64,000 nt of DNA, taken from NCBI GenBank assembly GCA_026874595.1, contig CM049313.1, positions 43,244,659 through 43,308,658 of the forward strand, written 5' to 3'. The number at the start of each line of letters is the position of its first letter. Position 1 is the first letter of the stretch. The position numbers were made by a program, and so were the translations under genes. Source of the stretch: Sipunculus nudus. Its lineage: Eukaryota > Annelida > Sipuncula > Golfingiida > Sipunculidae. Shown in pieces: positions 53,301-57,697 of the stretch. A model generated the notes under the pieces. That model did no database searches. It was not told the origin of the DNA and saw nothing but the letters and a program-made list of their open reading frames with translations.

Positions 53301-56300
53301 TTCTTCAAGGCAAGCTGCCACCAGTAAAAAAGGGGATTGTCCATCCTGCATCGAGTGACAACAGTTTAGAAACTGGAGCAGAAGAGAAGATAGCCAAGAC
53401 AGAGGAAGGAGATTTTGTTGCATCTCTCATTATTGGTGCCCTGCTCATTGTTCCAGTCATAATAGTCATCATCACCACGGTAACGCTCAGACTCAGAGCC
53501 AAAGGTATGTCCAGTATAGTTTTCACATTCTCAGTAAATCTCTTACTCAGTGCCTCTGGGATGTCCATTATAATTATCAGTCTCAGAGAAACCCTCTCAT
53601 GCAGTAATAAAGGGATGTAGTTATAGCACTCAGTAATAAAAATTGTCCATTATAGTTATCACTGTCAGGATGACCCTCGCACGCTGAACCACGGGTATGG
53701 CCATTATTGTTATAACAGTCTAGATAACTTTTTGGACCACAGGTATGGCCAATATTGTTATCACAGTATCAATAACATTTTGGACCACAGGTATGGCAAT
53801 TATTGTTATCACAGTATCGATAACATTTTGGACCACAGGTTTGGCCATTATAGTTATCACATTATCAATAACATTCTGGACTACAGGTATGGTCATTATA
53901 GTTATCAAAGTCTTGATATTATCTTGGACACCAGGTGTGGCCATTATAATTAGCACCTTCATGTTACATTATGTACCACAGGCAAGGCCATAATAGTAAT
54001 CAGTCTCAGTAACATTCTGTACCTCAGATATGGCCATTATAGTTATCATAGTCTTTATAACTCTCATGCCCATAGTCACAGGTAAGTCCATTATAGTTAA
54101 CACAATCAGGATAACTTCAGACACAGAATTACAGGTATGTTCATCATAGTTATCACAATCATAATAACCCCTTAAACTCAGGGCCACAAGTATGTCCATT
54201 CCGGTGATAACTGTCTCGTGAACCCTCAAACTGACAGTCACCGACATGACCCTTACACAACCAGAAATCACTACCGAGGTTACCATGGCACTAGGGAACA
54301 AAGCTGTCTTGATTATATTCATCACTGTCACAAAAACCCTCCGAGGAAAGGTTTGATTCATTATTAATCAAATCAAATCCTCGAGATTACTTTCAATCAG
54401 AGACACGGCTGTAAGGTAGGTGGATATGGTAATTAATCTGTAATTTAATGTCTGCATGTGCCTTTTATTTTAAATTTGTGACTATTTTGTAGGTTTATGG
54501 TAATTTCTCTGGTGACCTGTGTAAGGTTTACAAGCAGGTTTCACAAATGTTAACATCACAACTGATTTTTAATTGTTTATGATGACTTTACATCAGTGTT
54601 TCATCATTTCTGTTGCTGAGCCTTATCTTTTAACTGTTGTTGTGCACATTAGACAGTAAATAGAGTCAGGTTTTGACACTAGTGTGTTGTATATGTTGTA
54701 GACAAGTATCTGTCACTTGAACAGTAGAACACAACAAGGGCACCTCCCTAGACACCTCCCTAGGAAGGTAGTCAATCCAGTCCTCGGACTGTTTTAGTGC
54801 ATTCTTGCATTATAAAATGTAAAATGTAGTACTCAGCTCAGGCATTTATTAAATGATTTATTGTTTTGTCCCAGTGAGAATTGGAATTTTCTTCAGTATT
54901 CGACCAAAGACAAAAATTCACACATGCTTTCAACTTTCATGAAGTTCTGTTGAAGTTGGTTGTGGCATATTATGCAGGCTAAGGTTGTCATTGCTACCAA
55001 TTTGTTCCTCTCCCACCAAGACAATTTCTGGAAATTGCATGCTTTGGAAAAATACATTCTTAGAATATGTTTGAATTTTTTACATCAGATACTAAAAATT
55101 TGGTTCAAAAGGAAATTACCAGAGAGAAAATTCCACTAGGCTTTAAATTTTGACAAACCCCACAACTACACAGTGTTTTGCTGGTAACCGTGACAAGGAG
55201 GTGTTTACCCTTAAGAGGTATCTTTTATTTCAGGTTTCTTTGAACATGTTGTATTTCTGTTCCCTATTTGTAGTGGGTAAACTTGGCTATTTTTTTGTCT
55301 AGAAATGTGTTCATCTGTTCAAAGTACCGTTTGTTTTAGGTTTATTGCATACAATTCACCTAACCACCACAATGCTTATGCTCCGCCCCTTTGAGCTGAT
55401 TATGCTAATGATCCCCACAATTATGCTGATGAGACCCACACAGAAGGCTTTCCATGCCTATGGTTGTGAGAGCTGTTTATAAGAAAATAGTGACATTACA
55501 TAGACATCACAGATGTTGCATTGACTGACATCATCAGCTGCAATTGCTATATCTCTGTTCTCCAGTGAGCAGTTTATCACGATATCACAATTCAGTGCAT
55601 GGTAAGACATTATTGTTCACTTGGCTGTCAGCAGAATAGCTCTTGCAAACTTTGGCCTAGAACTTTTTATGCTGTCTCCTTTGTATCTAAGATATCCCAG
55701 AGAAACATGCAGACACAGGTACGCGTACAGACTACATGTGTTCTGTTAAGGAGAGTCACCCAAATTATGCAAATTTTGTACCTGTCACTTGTCAGGTGAG
55801 ATGACTGTTTACATTGCCACTGGTAACTTGATTGGTCCCTGGCAACTGCTCTGCTCATGATTATTCATTGAATATGTGATTACAGTCACATAGAGTTCAT
55901 GGTCAGGTCAATTATTAACATTCTTGATTTTTTATAAACAGTGTTTGTAGTTAATCTCATTATTTTCACCACTATTGTGCTATTAGTTTGCATGGCTTTA
56001 GTTTATATGTTGTTGTATATGTTGTGTGTTTTGTGATCAGGTCGAGGAAACAAACGGAGGAATATTTCCTACACCAAACTCGTTGTTGAGGACAAAGTTG
56101 CACTATTGGTAAGACTGAGTACAAATGTATTTATAGAATATTGTATAATAAGGAACTATATTTAGTTAATAAGTCATTTATTTATGAGCTCTAAACATTC
56201 TTGGTTTTATGATGCACCTCTCAGAAGTAAAATGCTTTGCTTTGCTTTATATTTCACAAATATTAATGAATCTACACCTTTACACAATTTTTTCATAATT

Positions 56301-57697
56301 TATATACAGGGGCAGACTGGGCCACTTTGATACAGATGTGGGCTGATGGCTAAAAACAATACCTTGTTGCTGGTGGGCTGTATGTAATATACTAGTATAT
56401 GGACCACTTTCATTCATATTTCCAGGGCCTGTTCCCCCCCCCCCCCCCCCGTATGCCCCTATTTGTTTAACACCTACCTGTTACCACCAATACCTCTCTT
56501 TGTGTGTTTAGTCTTTAAAGGGAAAAAATGTAAGAGTTTATAGTCTGTTATCATCTAACTAAAAGCCTGTATCTCACTGGGCTGCGACAGCTTTGCGACA
56601 AATTGCAAATGAATTTGCGAGAGAGTCTCGAAAGTGTCTTAGAACATTTGCTGACTAGTCACAAGCTGTCGCAGCCTGTGAGGTACTACCTTCACTCTTT
56701 GCCTTCCCGGTCTATAAGGCCTTTTCATTCTTGTGATTTTTTACCCCAAGCAGCCATTACAGGCACTAAAATTTATTTGTTGTACATTTGTCTGCCACTC
56801 ATCAACAGTACCCATTATTTCCTTAGTCGAGGGACTATACCCATGCTCAGACCTGCAACTCAGCACTACATCGCCAAAATATCTCATCATACCTAAAGAT
56901 GATCCTGATCTCAACACACATTCTAGAATTCTCAGGGTAAAGCATCTTTCATTTTAGTTCATATTTCACTCCTGAGATGGACGTATGCCGAGGGTCTGCA
57001 GTCTCTGACTAATTATTAAGCCTCCCCTTGTTGTAGGAATAGTGGTTTATCAGTTTAATAAGCCTCTCCACCATCCCCCTCCCCCACACACCCCCAGATG
57101 GAGAGGCTTATAGTAGCTGATCAGTTTATTTCTATTTTCATATTTGGATAATAACAATTTGTGGTTGGACCTACTTATCGGTAACTCCCCCCCCCCCCCC
57201 ATGTGCAAAACCATCAGTTTCAAAACTTAAAAAACTTTTTCATCTGAGATGAAATCTATCAGAGCCCTGGGTCCTTTTGTCCTGGGTACTATGCACAGTA
57301 AAACTTTGCTAGACAACCACTCTGACAGTGCTACCACCCACTGTATGATCACCTCTGTATCTGGCCCTGTTTGAACACTGCTTCTTTGTGGTTCCAAATG
57401 TGTGTTAGCATGCATTACCTTATCAGGTGTGTGAACCATGTGATGTTGGTATGATATGTCAAGTAACAACTTCTATTCTCATTTACAGGAAAACTGAACT
57501 TCTTCAAAGGTCGCTACAGAAGCAGAACACATCGATTTAACTTGGGGCAGTTTTTCAGTCGACACAAAGGATTTAACCCTCTGAACACGGAAGAGTGTGA
57601 TGAAATGGACCCCCTGCAGAGTGACTCAGACATTGAAGAGTACAGCGCCACGGCAACAGAAGCTGCACTTTTAGGAAAACGCACTCATAAAGCCTAA
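4004..57697 (+). CDS. PAM: PAM gene: bifunctional peptidylglycine alpha-amidating monooxygenase (PHM + PAL + TM + tail), 5' end missing
   Basis: PHM hydroxylates the alpha carbon of C-terminal glycine in peptide precursors using copper, ascorbate and O2; PAL then releases glyoxylate and the amidated peptide, in the secretory pathway. Twenty-one exons join in phase with GT/AG borders to give 913 residues plus a stop. In this window numbering: PHM about 1-252, with copper ligands H31, H32, H97, H167, H169 and M238; linker about 253-456; PAL about 457-780, with zinc histidines H546, H651 and H748, catalytic R494 and Y614; transmembrane segment about 816-839; cytosolic tail 840-913. Vertebrate bifunctional PAM is about 970 residues, so roughly 50-60 N-terminal residues (signal peptide, start of PHM) are missing and likely lie upstream. 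Exon borders are predictions without transcript data; the family call is essentially certain. Confidence 0.95.
4134..4685 (+). mobile_element. Family-2 hairpin-tail repeat element
   Basis: Starts near TTTTATACGCC...GATGGGAGTATTATATGGTATACC, has a CCGTCTGTCTGTCTGT tract, and two internal units with 'ggtcagaggtcacc'. It ends GCATGTTTGCGATGCCCTTGTT. Related copies lie at 50893-51351, 51671-52027 and a fragment at 11566-11775. No coding capacity; the architecture resembles non-autonomous Helitron/HINE-type elements (inference). Confidence 0.6.
4814..5150. mobile_element. PIF/Harbinger-like MITE
   Basis: Terminal inverted repeats of about 35 bp begin GGCCAAAA and contain GGTATGGTTCTCAGGCA at both ends, inverted. 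Flanked by TAA on each side (4811-4813 and 5151-5153), fitting a 3-bp TWA target duplication. Non-coding interior of 337 bp total, with GCGGGCGG next to each TIR. Confidence 0.75.
6161..6199 (+). repeat. Poly-G tract
   Basis: Some 30 guanines broken by a single T. Probably length-variable and a potential quadruplex. It sits just upstream of the minisatellite. Confidence 0.9.
6342..7118 (+). repeat. 23-bp minisatellite, about 34 copies
   Basis: Unit GTGGTCAGGAGAGTACGGCT plus GAG. Copies vary at one site (TACGG, TATGG or TACTG), and the variants recur in blocks, showing higher-order duplication. The 23-bp period destroys any reading frame. Confidence 0.97.
9447..10440 (-). pseudogene. pogo/Tigger-type transposase relic (C-terminal part)
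   Basis: The minus strand reads [17 protein letters not shown], then after a one-base frameshift [11 protein letters not shown], then an acidic tail with [15 protein letters not shown] and ends at a stop near 9447. DAxRWxxxAWDxVSxxTIxNCFxHAGF is the end of the pogo/CENP-B-like DDE transposase domain. Upstream (10345-10440) weaker similarity to the (L)QPxDQGxIxxFK region appears across frames, with stops. The relic is split by the hAT-like MITE at 9605-10186. Not functional. Confidence 0.72.
9605..10186. mobile_element. hAT-like MITE with 8-bp target duplication
   Basis: Begins TAGTGGTGGG and ends CCCACCACTA. Perfect 8-bp direct repeat ACTGTTTG flanks it at 9597-9604 and 10187-10194. TIR sequence and TSD length both fit the hAT superfamily. 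No transposase inside the 582 bp; an open frame at 9937-10119 shows no domain. Confidence 0.85.
10561..10582. other. GC-rich perfect hairpin
   Basis: GACGCGG and CCGCGTC pair across a 5-base loop in otherwise AT-rich intron. No family recognised; possibly an element end. Confidence 0.5.
11566..11775 (+). repeat. Family-2 element fragment
   Basis: 5' part only: TATTATGGTATA, then CTGTCCGTCCATC and 'gattttcacgaaactcaccataac', as in the copies at 4134 and 50893. Truncated after about 200 bp. Confidence 0.55.
12001..12180 (+). repeat. SINE copy, tRNA-like head and TTTCCTCCACC body
   Basis: Shares gacag..agGGGTAAAAC and GGTGACCCAGGTTCAAT (box B-like) with the copy at 2881, followed by GGGTTCTCTGGTTTCCTCCACC. 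This body sequence is common in molluscan SINEs (from memory). Confidence 0.6.
16336..16480 (+). repeat. tRNA-derived SINE-like fragment
   Basis: TGGTCTAGAGGTGG... resembles a tRNA 5' half and GTTTTCAAATCTC a box B, followed by non-tRNA sequence. Different from the SINE at 12001. Confidence 0.4.
16899..16986 (+). CDS. PAM: PAM exon E2, PHM CuA His-His
   Basis: Reads [20 protein letters not shown] and then [10 protein letters not shown]. The paired histidines (H31, H32) are the first two CuA ligands of PHM. N26-A-S is a possible N-glycosylation site. Acceptor cttttcag, donor gtgagt; phase 1 in, phase 2 out. Confidence 0.93.
17636..17724 (+). CDS. PAM: PAM exon E3, PHM core
   Basis: Reads [20 protein letters not shown] and then DAPPTQLPE, aligning to the PHM core around YAWARNAPPTRLP. 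Two cysteines fit the conserved disulfide pattern. The donor is GTTGGA, a weak site, chosen because it alone joins E4 in frame to give [11 protein letters not shown]. Confidence 0.9.
18144..18221 (+). CDS. PAM: PAM exon E4, third CuA histidine
   Basis: Reads [20 protein letters not shown] then RRIIP. H97 in LQIHY is the third CuA ligand. Acceptor tgtattcag, donor gtatgt; phase 1 in and out. Confidence 0.93.
18522..18573 (+). CDS. PAM: PAM exon E5, PHM
   Basis: Encodes [17 protein letters not shown], the short stretch linking the two copper domains of PHM (family: D.SGV.V.LT..P). Acceptor tatttgcag, donor gtaagc; phase 1 in, phase 2 out. Confidence 0.88.
18980..19047 (+). CDS. PAM: PAM exon E6, PHM
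   Basis: Encodes [20 protein letters not shown] then DKK, matching the family pattern QPxIAGMYLMMSxxxxIPPG. Acceptor tttttacag, donor gtaggt; phase 2 in, phase 1 out. The intron after it carries copy A of the 4-kb inverted repeat. Confidence 0.92.
19974..20148 (+). repeat. GAATTCCCATTCTTCCC degenerate tandem repeat
   Basis: About five imperfect copies of a ~34-bp unit built on GAGAATTCCCATTCTTCCC and AGGAAAAATGAG. It lies in intron 6. An open frame across it is a by-product of the repeat. Confidence 0.75.
20849..24681 (+). mobile_element. Family-1 tandem-repeat element, copy A (inverted relative to copy B)
   Basis: Starts with the imperfect palindrome TAGCTCAGCTGACT...AGTCATCTGAGCTATAG, then GTCCGTCGTCCGTCTGTCCG. 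It ends CAGTCAGCTGAGCGTC, ATGACCCATGGGTCA, CTTGTT. Inside are two arrays: six ~335-bp unit junctions to about 22900, then ~280-bp units from about 23080 to 24350. The 12-bp palindrome GGTGGCGCCACC marks many junctions. Non-coding. The hairpin tail and subterminal inverted repeats suggest a HINE/Helitron-like element (inference). Confidence 0.8.
24939..25022 (+). CDS. PAM: PAM exon E7, CuB HxH
   Basis: Reads [10 protein letters not shown] then [19 protein letters not shown]167 and H169 of THAH are two of the three CuB ligands. C151 matches a conserved disulfide cysteine. Acceptor tccgcag, donor gtaagt; phase 1 in and out. Confidence 0.94.
   Translation: MFTEMCPASLMVLLLFIHLHSEHMLMI
26057..26130 (+). 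CDS. PAM: PAM exon E8, PHM
   Basis: Encodes [20 protein letters not shown] then PQWPQ, equal to the family stretch GKVVSGYRVRNGQWTLIGR. N-G-S is a possible N-glycosylation site. Acceptor tgccag, donor gtatat; phase 1 in, phase 0 out. Confidence 0.93.
26518..26607 (+). repeat. (CT)n microsatellite
   Basis: About 85 bases of nearly pure CT ahead of E9. It may strengthen the pyrimidine tract of that acceptor, 70 bp downstream. Confidence 0.95.
26680..26730 (+). CDS. PAM: PAM exon E9, PHM
   Basis: Encodes [17 protein letters not shown], matching QAFYPVE.....GD.L of PHM. Exactly 17 codons, phase 0 on both sides. Acceptor ttttgcag, donor gtaagg. It follows a (CT)n tract that enriches the polypyrimidine region. 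Confidence 0.92.
27232..27284 (+). CDS. PAM: PAM exon E10, PHM
   Basis: Encodes [17 protein letters not shown]. The cysteine corresponds to the RC.F cysteine of PHM, and the end joins E11 as [11 protein letters not shown]. Acceptor tgtttcag, donor gtaagt; phase 0 in, phase 2 out. Confidence 0.92.
28178..28854 (+). CDS. PAM: PAM exon E11: end of PHM (CuB Met) and PHM-PAL linker
   Basis: At 677 nt this is by far the largest exon. It begins [21 protein letters not shown]238 in DEMC is the third CuB ligand. After about [15 protein letters not shown] the similarity to PHM stops. A linker of about 200 residues follows, rich in Asp, Arg, Tyr, Gly and Pro, with short DYDPVYEPP-like and GGDxRxGG runs. 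It has RR and a KK pair (GHKK) that could be prohormone-convertase sites separating soluble PHM from PAL, as happens in vertebrate PAM; cleavage here is inference. Donor gtgagt, phase 1 out. Other frames are also open here because of composition, but only this frame joins E10 and E12. Confidence 0.93.
29214..30372 (+). mobile_element. Family-1 related element, copy C (short)
   Basis: Same start (TTTTTTAGCTCAGC...GTCCGTCTGTCCGTC) and same end (GTCAGCTGAGCGTC, ATGACCCACGGGTCACTTGTT) as copy A. The interior differs: four ~140-bp units with GAGGTCACAAGGTCAAAGGT. Near 30150 a short piece of the copy A interior returns, so this is a recombinant or separate subfamily. Confidence 0.75.
30990..31577 (+). 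repeat. Dispersed ~590-bp repeat, copy 1
   Basis: Similar along its length to 55355-55918: 'gctctgcccctttaa', 'ttatgctgatgagacc', 'gacgtcatcagc', 'gactgtttacattgcca', 'ttattcattgaat' and 'agagttcatggttaggtcaa' occur in the same order. No terminal repeats or coding frame recognised. Contains TGACGTCA, a CRE palindrome. Confidence 0.75.
31697..31716 (+). repeat. Poly-C tract
   Basis: Nineteen or so cytosines. Similar runs occur at 41526-41546, 56435-56450 and 57186-57200. Confidence 0.9.
32425..33515 (+). mobile_element. Family-4 tandem array with hairpin-CTAG tail
   Basis: Six ~177-bp units with ATGCCTGCAGATATTGGCCTG and TTGACCTACTTTTGACC. The array ends GTGTCGTTCCGACAC (perfect 6-bp stem) then ATCTAG followed by TT. 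A hairpin a few bases before CTAG with T next to it is the Helitron/HINE 3' end pattern. Confidence 0.75.
33784..34435 (+). repeat. Dispersed AT-rich repeat, copy 1
   Basis: Matches 42594-43131 in the same orientation: 'taaataccagacatg', 'tgaatgtattcatgaatat', 'ttatatggccaagtc', 'cttccctgtctccaa', 'acaaaacc.gca'. Non-coding. Confidence 0.7.
34474..34631 (+). repeat. Short direct duplication
   Basis: Two copies of AATACYAAATGAGTTGGT...GTTTCACTCCTGTG, 114 bp apart, just inside the right arm of the foldback element. Confidence 0.7.
35331..35396 (+). repeat. (CATA)n(TA)n microsatellite
   Basis: CATACATACATA passing into TATATATA in intron 11. Confidence 0.9.
36101..36236 (+). CDS. PAM: PAM exon E12, start of PAL
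   Basis: Encodes [40 protein letters not shown] and RAWDGT. FHRG....WDG is the PAL signature holding the catalytic arginine (R494 here, Arg533 in rat numbering). QVAGV supplies a backbone calcium-site valine. Acceptor tttttaccag, donor gtaggt; phase 1 in, phase 2 out. Confidence 0.95.
36545..36769 (+). repeat. Family-1 5'-end fragment, copy D
   Basis: Begins TTTTTAGCTCAGCTGACTG and GTCATCTGAGCTATAG, GTCCGTCGTCCGGCCGTTAA as the start of a family-1 element in plus orientation. It breaks exactly where copy B begins in opposite orientation, consistent with one element inserted beside or into another. Confidence 0.65.
36770..40908 (-). mobile_element. Family-1 tandem-repeat element, copy B (inverted)
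   Basis: Reverse complement of copy A over its whole length, from AACAAGTGACCCATGGGTCA to AGTCAGCTGAGCTAAAA. It is about 300 bp longer: seven instead of six ~335-bp unit junctions. Similarity by eye is high in both arrays. Non-coding; apparent ORFs are mirrored in copy A. Confidence 0.8.
42519..43160 (+). repeat. Dispersed AT-rich repeat copy 2, bounded by family-1-type tails
   Basis: The core 42594-43131 matches 33784-34435. It is bounded on both sides by direct copies of GCGCCGTGACCCATGGG(A/T)CC...TTGT (42526 and 43136), which are variants of the family-1 3' hairpin. Probably tandem or chained insertions. Confidence 0.65.
43494..45351. mobile_element. Foldback element with ~245-bp TIRs
   Basis: Left arm 43494-43738 and right arm 45104-45351 are inverted copies starting TATGTTGGAGCCTGT. 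Both are rich in GCCCATCTGCAGATGGGC palindromes. The 1.37-kb interior holds an exon-like frame on the minus strand (44909-45139). No recognised transposase; clear target duplication not found. Confidence 0.75.
44909..45139 (-). pseudogene. Exon-like open frame inside foldback element, unknown
   Basis: The minus strand encodes 76 residues including [20 protein letters not shown] and [20 protein letters not shown], with balanced composition unlike the surrounding AT-rich noise. CTCAG acceptor-like sites precede it within the TIR, and CAT|GTAAGG follows near its end. It could be a captured host exon or a remnant of the element's own gene. I do not recognise the family. Confidence 0.35.
45905..46021 (+). 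CDS. PAM: PAM exon E13, PAL
   Basis: Encodes [20 protein letters not shown] then [18 protein letters not shown], aligning to SFDSKFVYQ...GPIEEDTILVID of PAL. Acceptor ttttttcag, donor gtaagt; phase 2 in and out. Confidence 0.94.
46372..46507 (+). repeat. ~60-bp AT-rich tandem repeat, three copies
   Basis: Unit contains AATTCAATTTGTAACAAATTATAAGTAT then poly-A and GATAA. Lies just before E14. Confidence 0.8.
46570..46642 (+). CDS. PAM: PAM exon E14, first PAL zinc histidine
   Basis: Encodes [20 protein letters not shown] then VALHQ. H546 in MPHGL is the first zinc ligand; the following leucine matches a backbone calcium-site residue. Acceptor gtttacag, donor gtaatt; phase 2 in, 0 out. Confidence 0.95.
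46643..48436 (+). other. PAM: PAM intron 14
   Basis: No exon. At 48108-48300 a degenerate family-1 start is visible (AGCTCAGTGAGAGTCATTTGAGC, then GGGCACAAGTTGTAGCCATTAGATCTAGAA). Confidence 0.6.
48437..48579 (+). CDS. PAM: PAM exon E15, PAL
   Basis: Encodes [40 protein letters not shown] and GEFYVSDG. The FCxPTDVA motif and its cysteine are typical PAL. Acceptor aatttcag, donor gtaggt; phase 0 in, phase 2 out. Confidence 0.95.
48580..50027 (+). other. PAM: PAM introns 15 and 16 around E16
   Basis: Outside E16 (49361-49443) both introns are AT-rich, with no repeat family or exon recognised. Confidence 0.6.
49361..49443 (+). CDS. PAM: PAM exon E16, PAL catalytic tyrosine
   Basis: Completes [20 protein letters not shown] and [11 protein letters not shown]614 in GYCNSR is the catalytic tyrosine (Tyr654 in rat numbering), and its cysteine pairs with that of E15 in the family. 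Acceptor cttttcag, donor gtgagt; phase 2 in, phase 1 out. Confidence 0.95.
50028..50216 (+). CDS. PAM: PAM exon E17, second PAL zinc histidine
   Basis: Reads [40 protein letters not shown] and [20 protein letters not shown] before KNT. H651 of IPHSL is the second zinc ligand and ADRENGR carries a conserved active-site arginine. NAS is a possible glycosylation site. Acceptor atattacag, donor gtaaag; phase 1 in and out. Confidence 0.95.
50893..51351 (+). mobile_element. Family-2 element copy
   Basis: Starts TTTTATGATGGGAGTTTTATGG and TATACC, has TGTCCGTTGGTTTGTCTGTCCG, and ends GCACGTTTGTGGTGCTCTTGTTTT. Internal units match the copy at 4134. Confidence 0.7.
51671..52027 (+). mobile_element. 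Family-2 element copy, 5' end degraded
   Basis: Contains the family body (ggtcagaggtcaccacac, 'gatgaaactcact') and ends GGCGTATTATGCATGTTTGC, GGGGCTCTTGTTT. A poly-G run (51683-51696) interrupts the start. Confidence 0.65.
52213..52328 (+). CDS. PAM: PAM exon E18, PAL
   Basis: Encodes [20 protein letters not shown] then [19 protein letters not shown], matching FAVNGKPYFGDQEPVQGF of PAL. Acceptor ttttgcag. The donor is GTTGTA, weak, but it is the one that joins E19 in frame. Confidence 0.92.
52782..52893 (+). CDS. PAM: PAM exon E19, third PAL zinc histidine
   Basis: Encodes [20 protein letters not shown] then [18 protein letters not shown]748 of NPHDV is the third zinc ligand and D749 a calcium-site aspartate. 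The residue two before the histidine is Asn where the rat enzyme, as I recall it, has Met. Acceptor ctttcacag, donor gtgagt; phase 0 in, phase 1 out. Confidence 0.94.
53310..53504 (+). CDS. PAM: PAM exon E20, juxtamembrane stalk and transmembrane segment
   Basis: Encodes a stalk with KK and several acidic residues, then the hydrophobic run [20 protein letters not shown] (about 816-839), then basic RLRAK as a stop-transfer. This anchors PAM in secretory membranes with the tail in the cytosol. Acceptor tcttcaag, donor gtatgt; phase 1 in and out. Its last ~50 bases and the donor resemble the units of the minisatellite that follows. Confidence 0.92.
53505..54360 (+). repeat. 51-bp minisatellite derived from the 3' end of PAM E20
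   Basis: About a dozen imperfect units reading GGCCATTATAGTTATCACAG, TNTCNATAACATTTTGGACCACAGGTAT. The best-kept units (54120-54220) have AACTCAGGGCCACAAGTATGTCCATT, matching AGACTCAGAGCCAAAGGTATGTCCAGT across the E20 donor. One frame (53745-53993) stays open as hydrophobic 17-residue repeats. Confidence 0.8.
55355..55918 (+). repeat. Dispersed ~590-bp repeat, copy 2
   Basis: Same order of shared blocks as 30990-31577, same orientation, 24 kb away. The CRE palindrome of copy 1 is TGACATCA here. It has an extra internal duplication of 'ttatgct.atga' near 55400. Confidence 0.75.
56041..56118 (+). CDS. PAM: Candidate alternative PAM exon E21 (cytosolic tail)
   Basis: An acceptor (gtgatcag) is followed by an open stretch reading [20 protein letters not shown] then ALL in the frame left by E20. 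Two donors are visible. The stronger, gtaaga at 56109, makes a 68-nt exon; the reading frame then meets TGA at 57495-57497, giving a short tail ending VALLEN. The weaker, gtacaa at 56119, makes a 78-nt exon that stays in frame with E22 (LLVRLRKLNFF). Skipping it also keeps frame. Its basic cluster NKRRN resembles the membrane-proximal part of vertebrate PAM tails. Whether it is used is unknown. Confidence 0.55.
56573..56687. mobile_element. Small palindromic MITE-like element
   Basis: CTCACTGGGCTGCGACAGCTT at one end and AAGCTGTCGCAGCCTGTGAG at the other are inverted repeats about 80 bp apart, in the intron before E22. Superfamily not assigned. Confidence 0.65.
57489..57697 (+). CDS. PAM: PAM exon E22: cytosolic tail and stop
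   Basis: Encodes [60 protein letters not shown] and LLGKRTHKA, ending with TAA at 57695-57697. [13 protein letters not shown] and the acidic DSDIEEYSA match LNLGNFFASRKGY and ESEEEYSA in the vertebrate tail, which carries trafficking signals and phosphorylation sites. That conservation supports this as the main terminal exon. Acceptor catttacag; entered in phase 1, which fits E20 directly. Confidence 0.93.

Noticed and set aside
53720-54361. Hydrophobic repeat proteins on both strands of intron 20
   Set aside because: Frames are a by-product of a 51-bp (17-codon) repeat period; no acceptor-bounded exon could be fixed, so reported as repeat and not as gene.
56603-56957. Two overlapping open frames in intron 21
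   Set aside because: They begin inside a palindromic MITE-like element and show no family; an exon here of length 3n+1 would be needed to join E21 to E22, but no convincing acceptor-donor pair was found.
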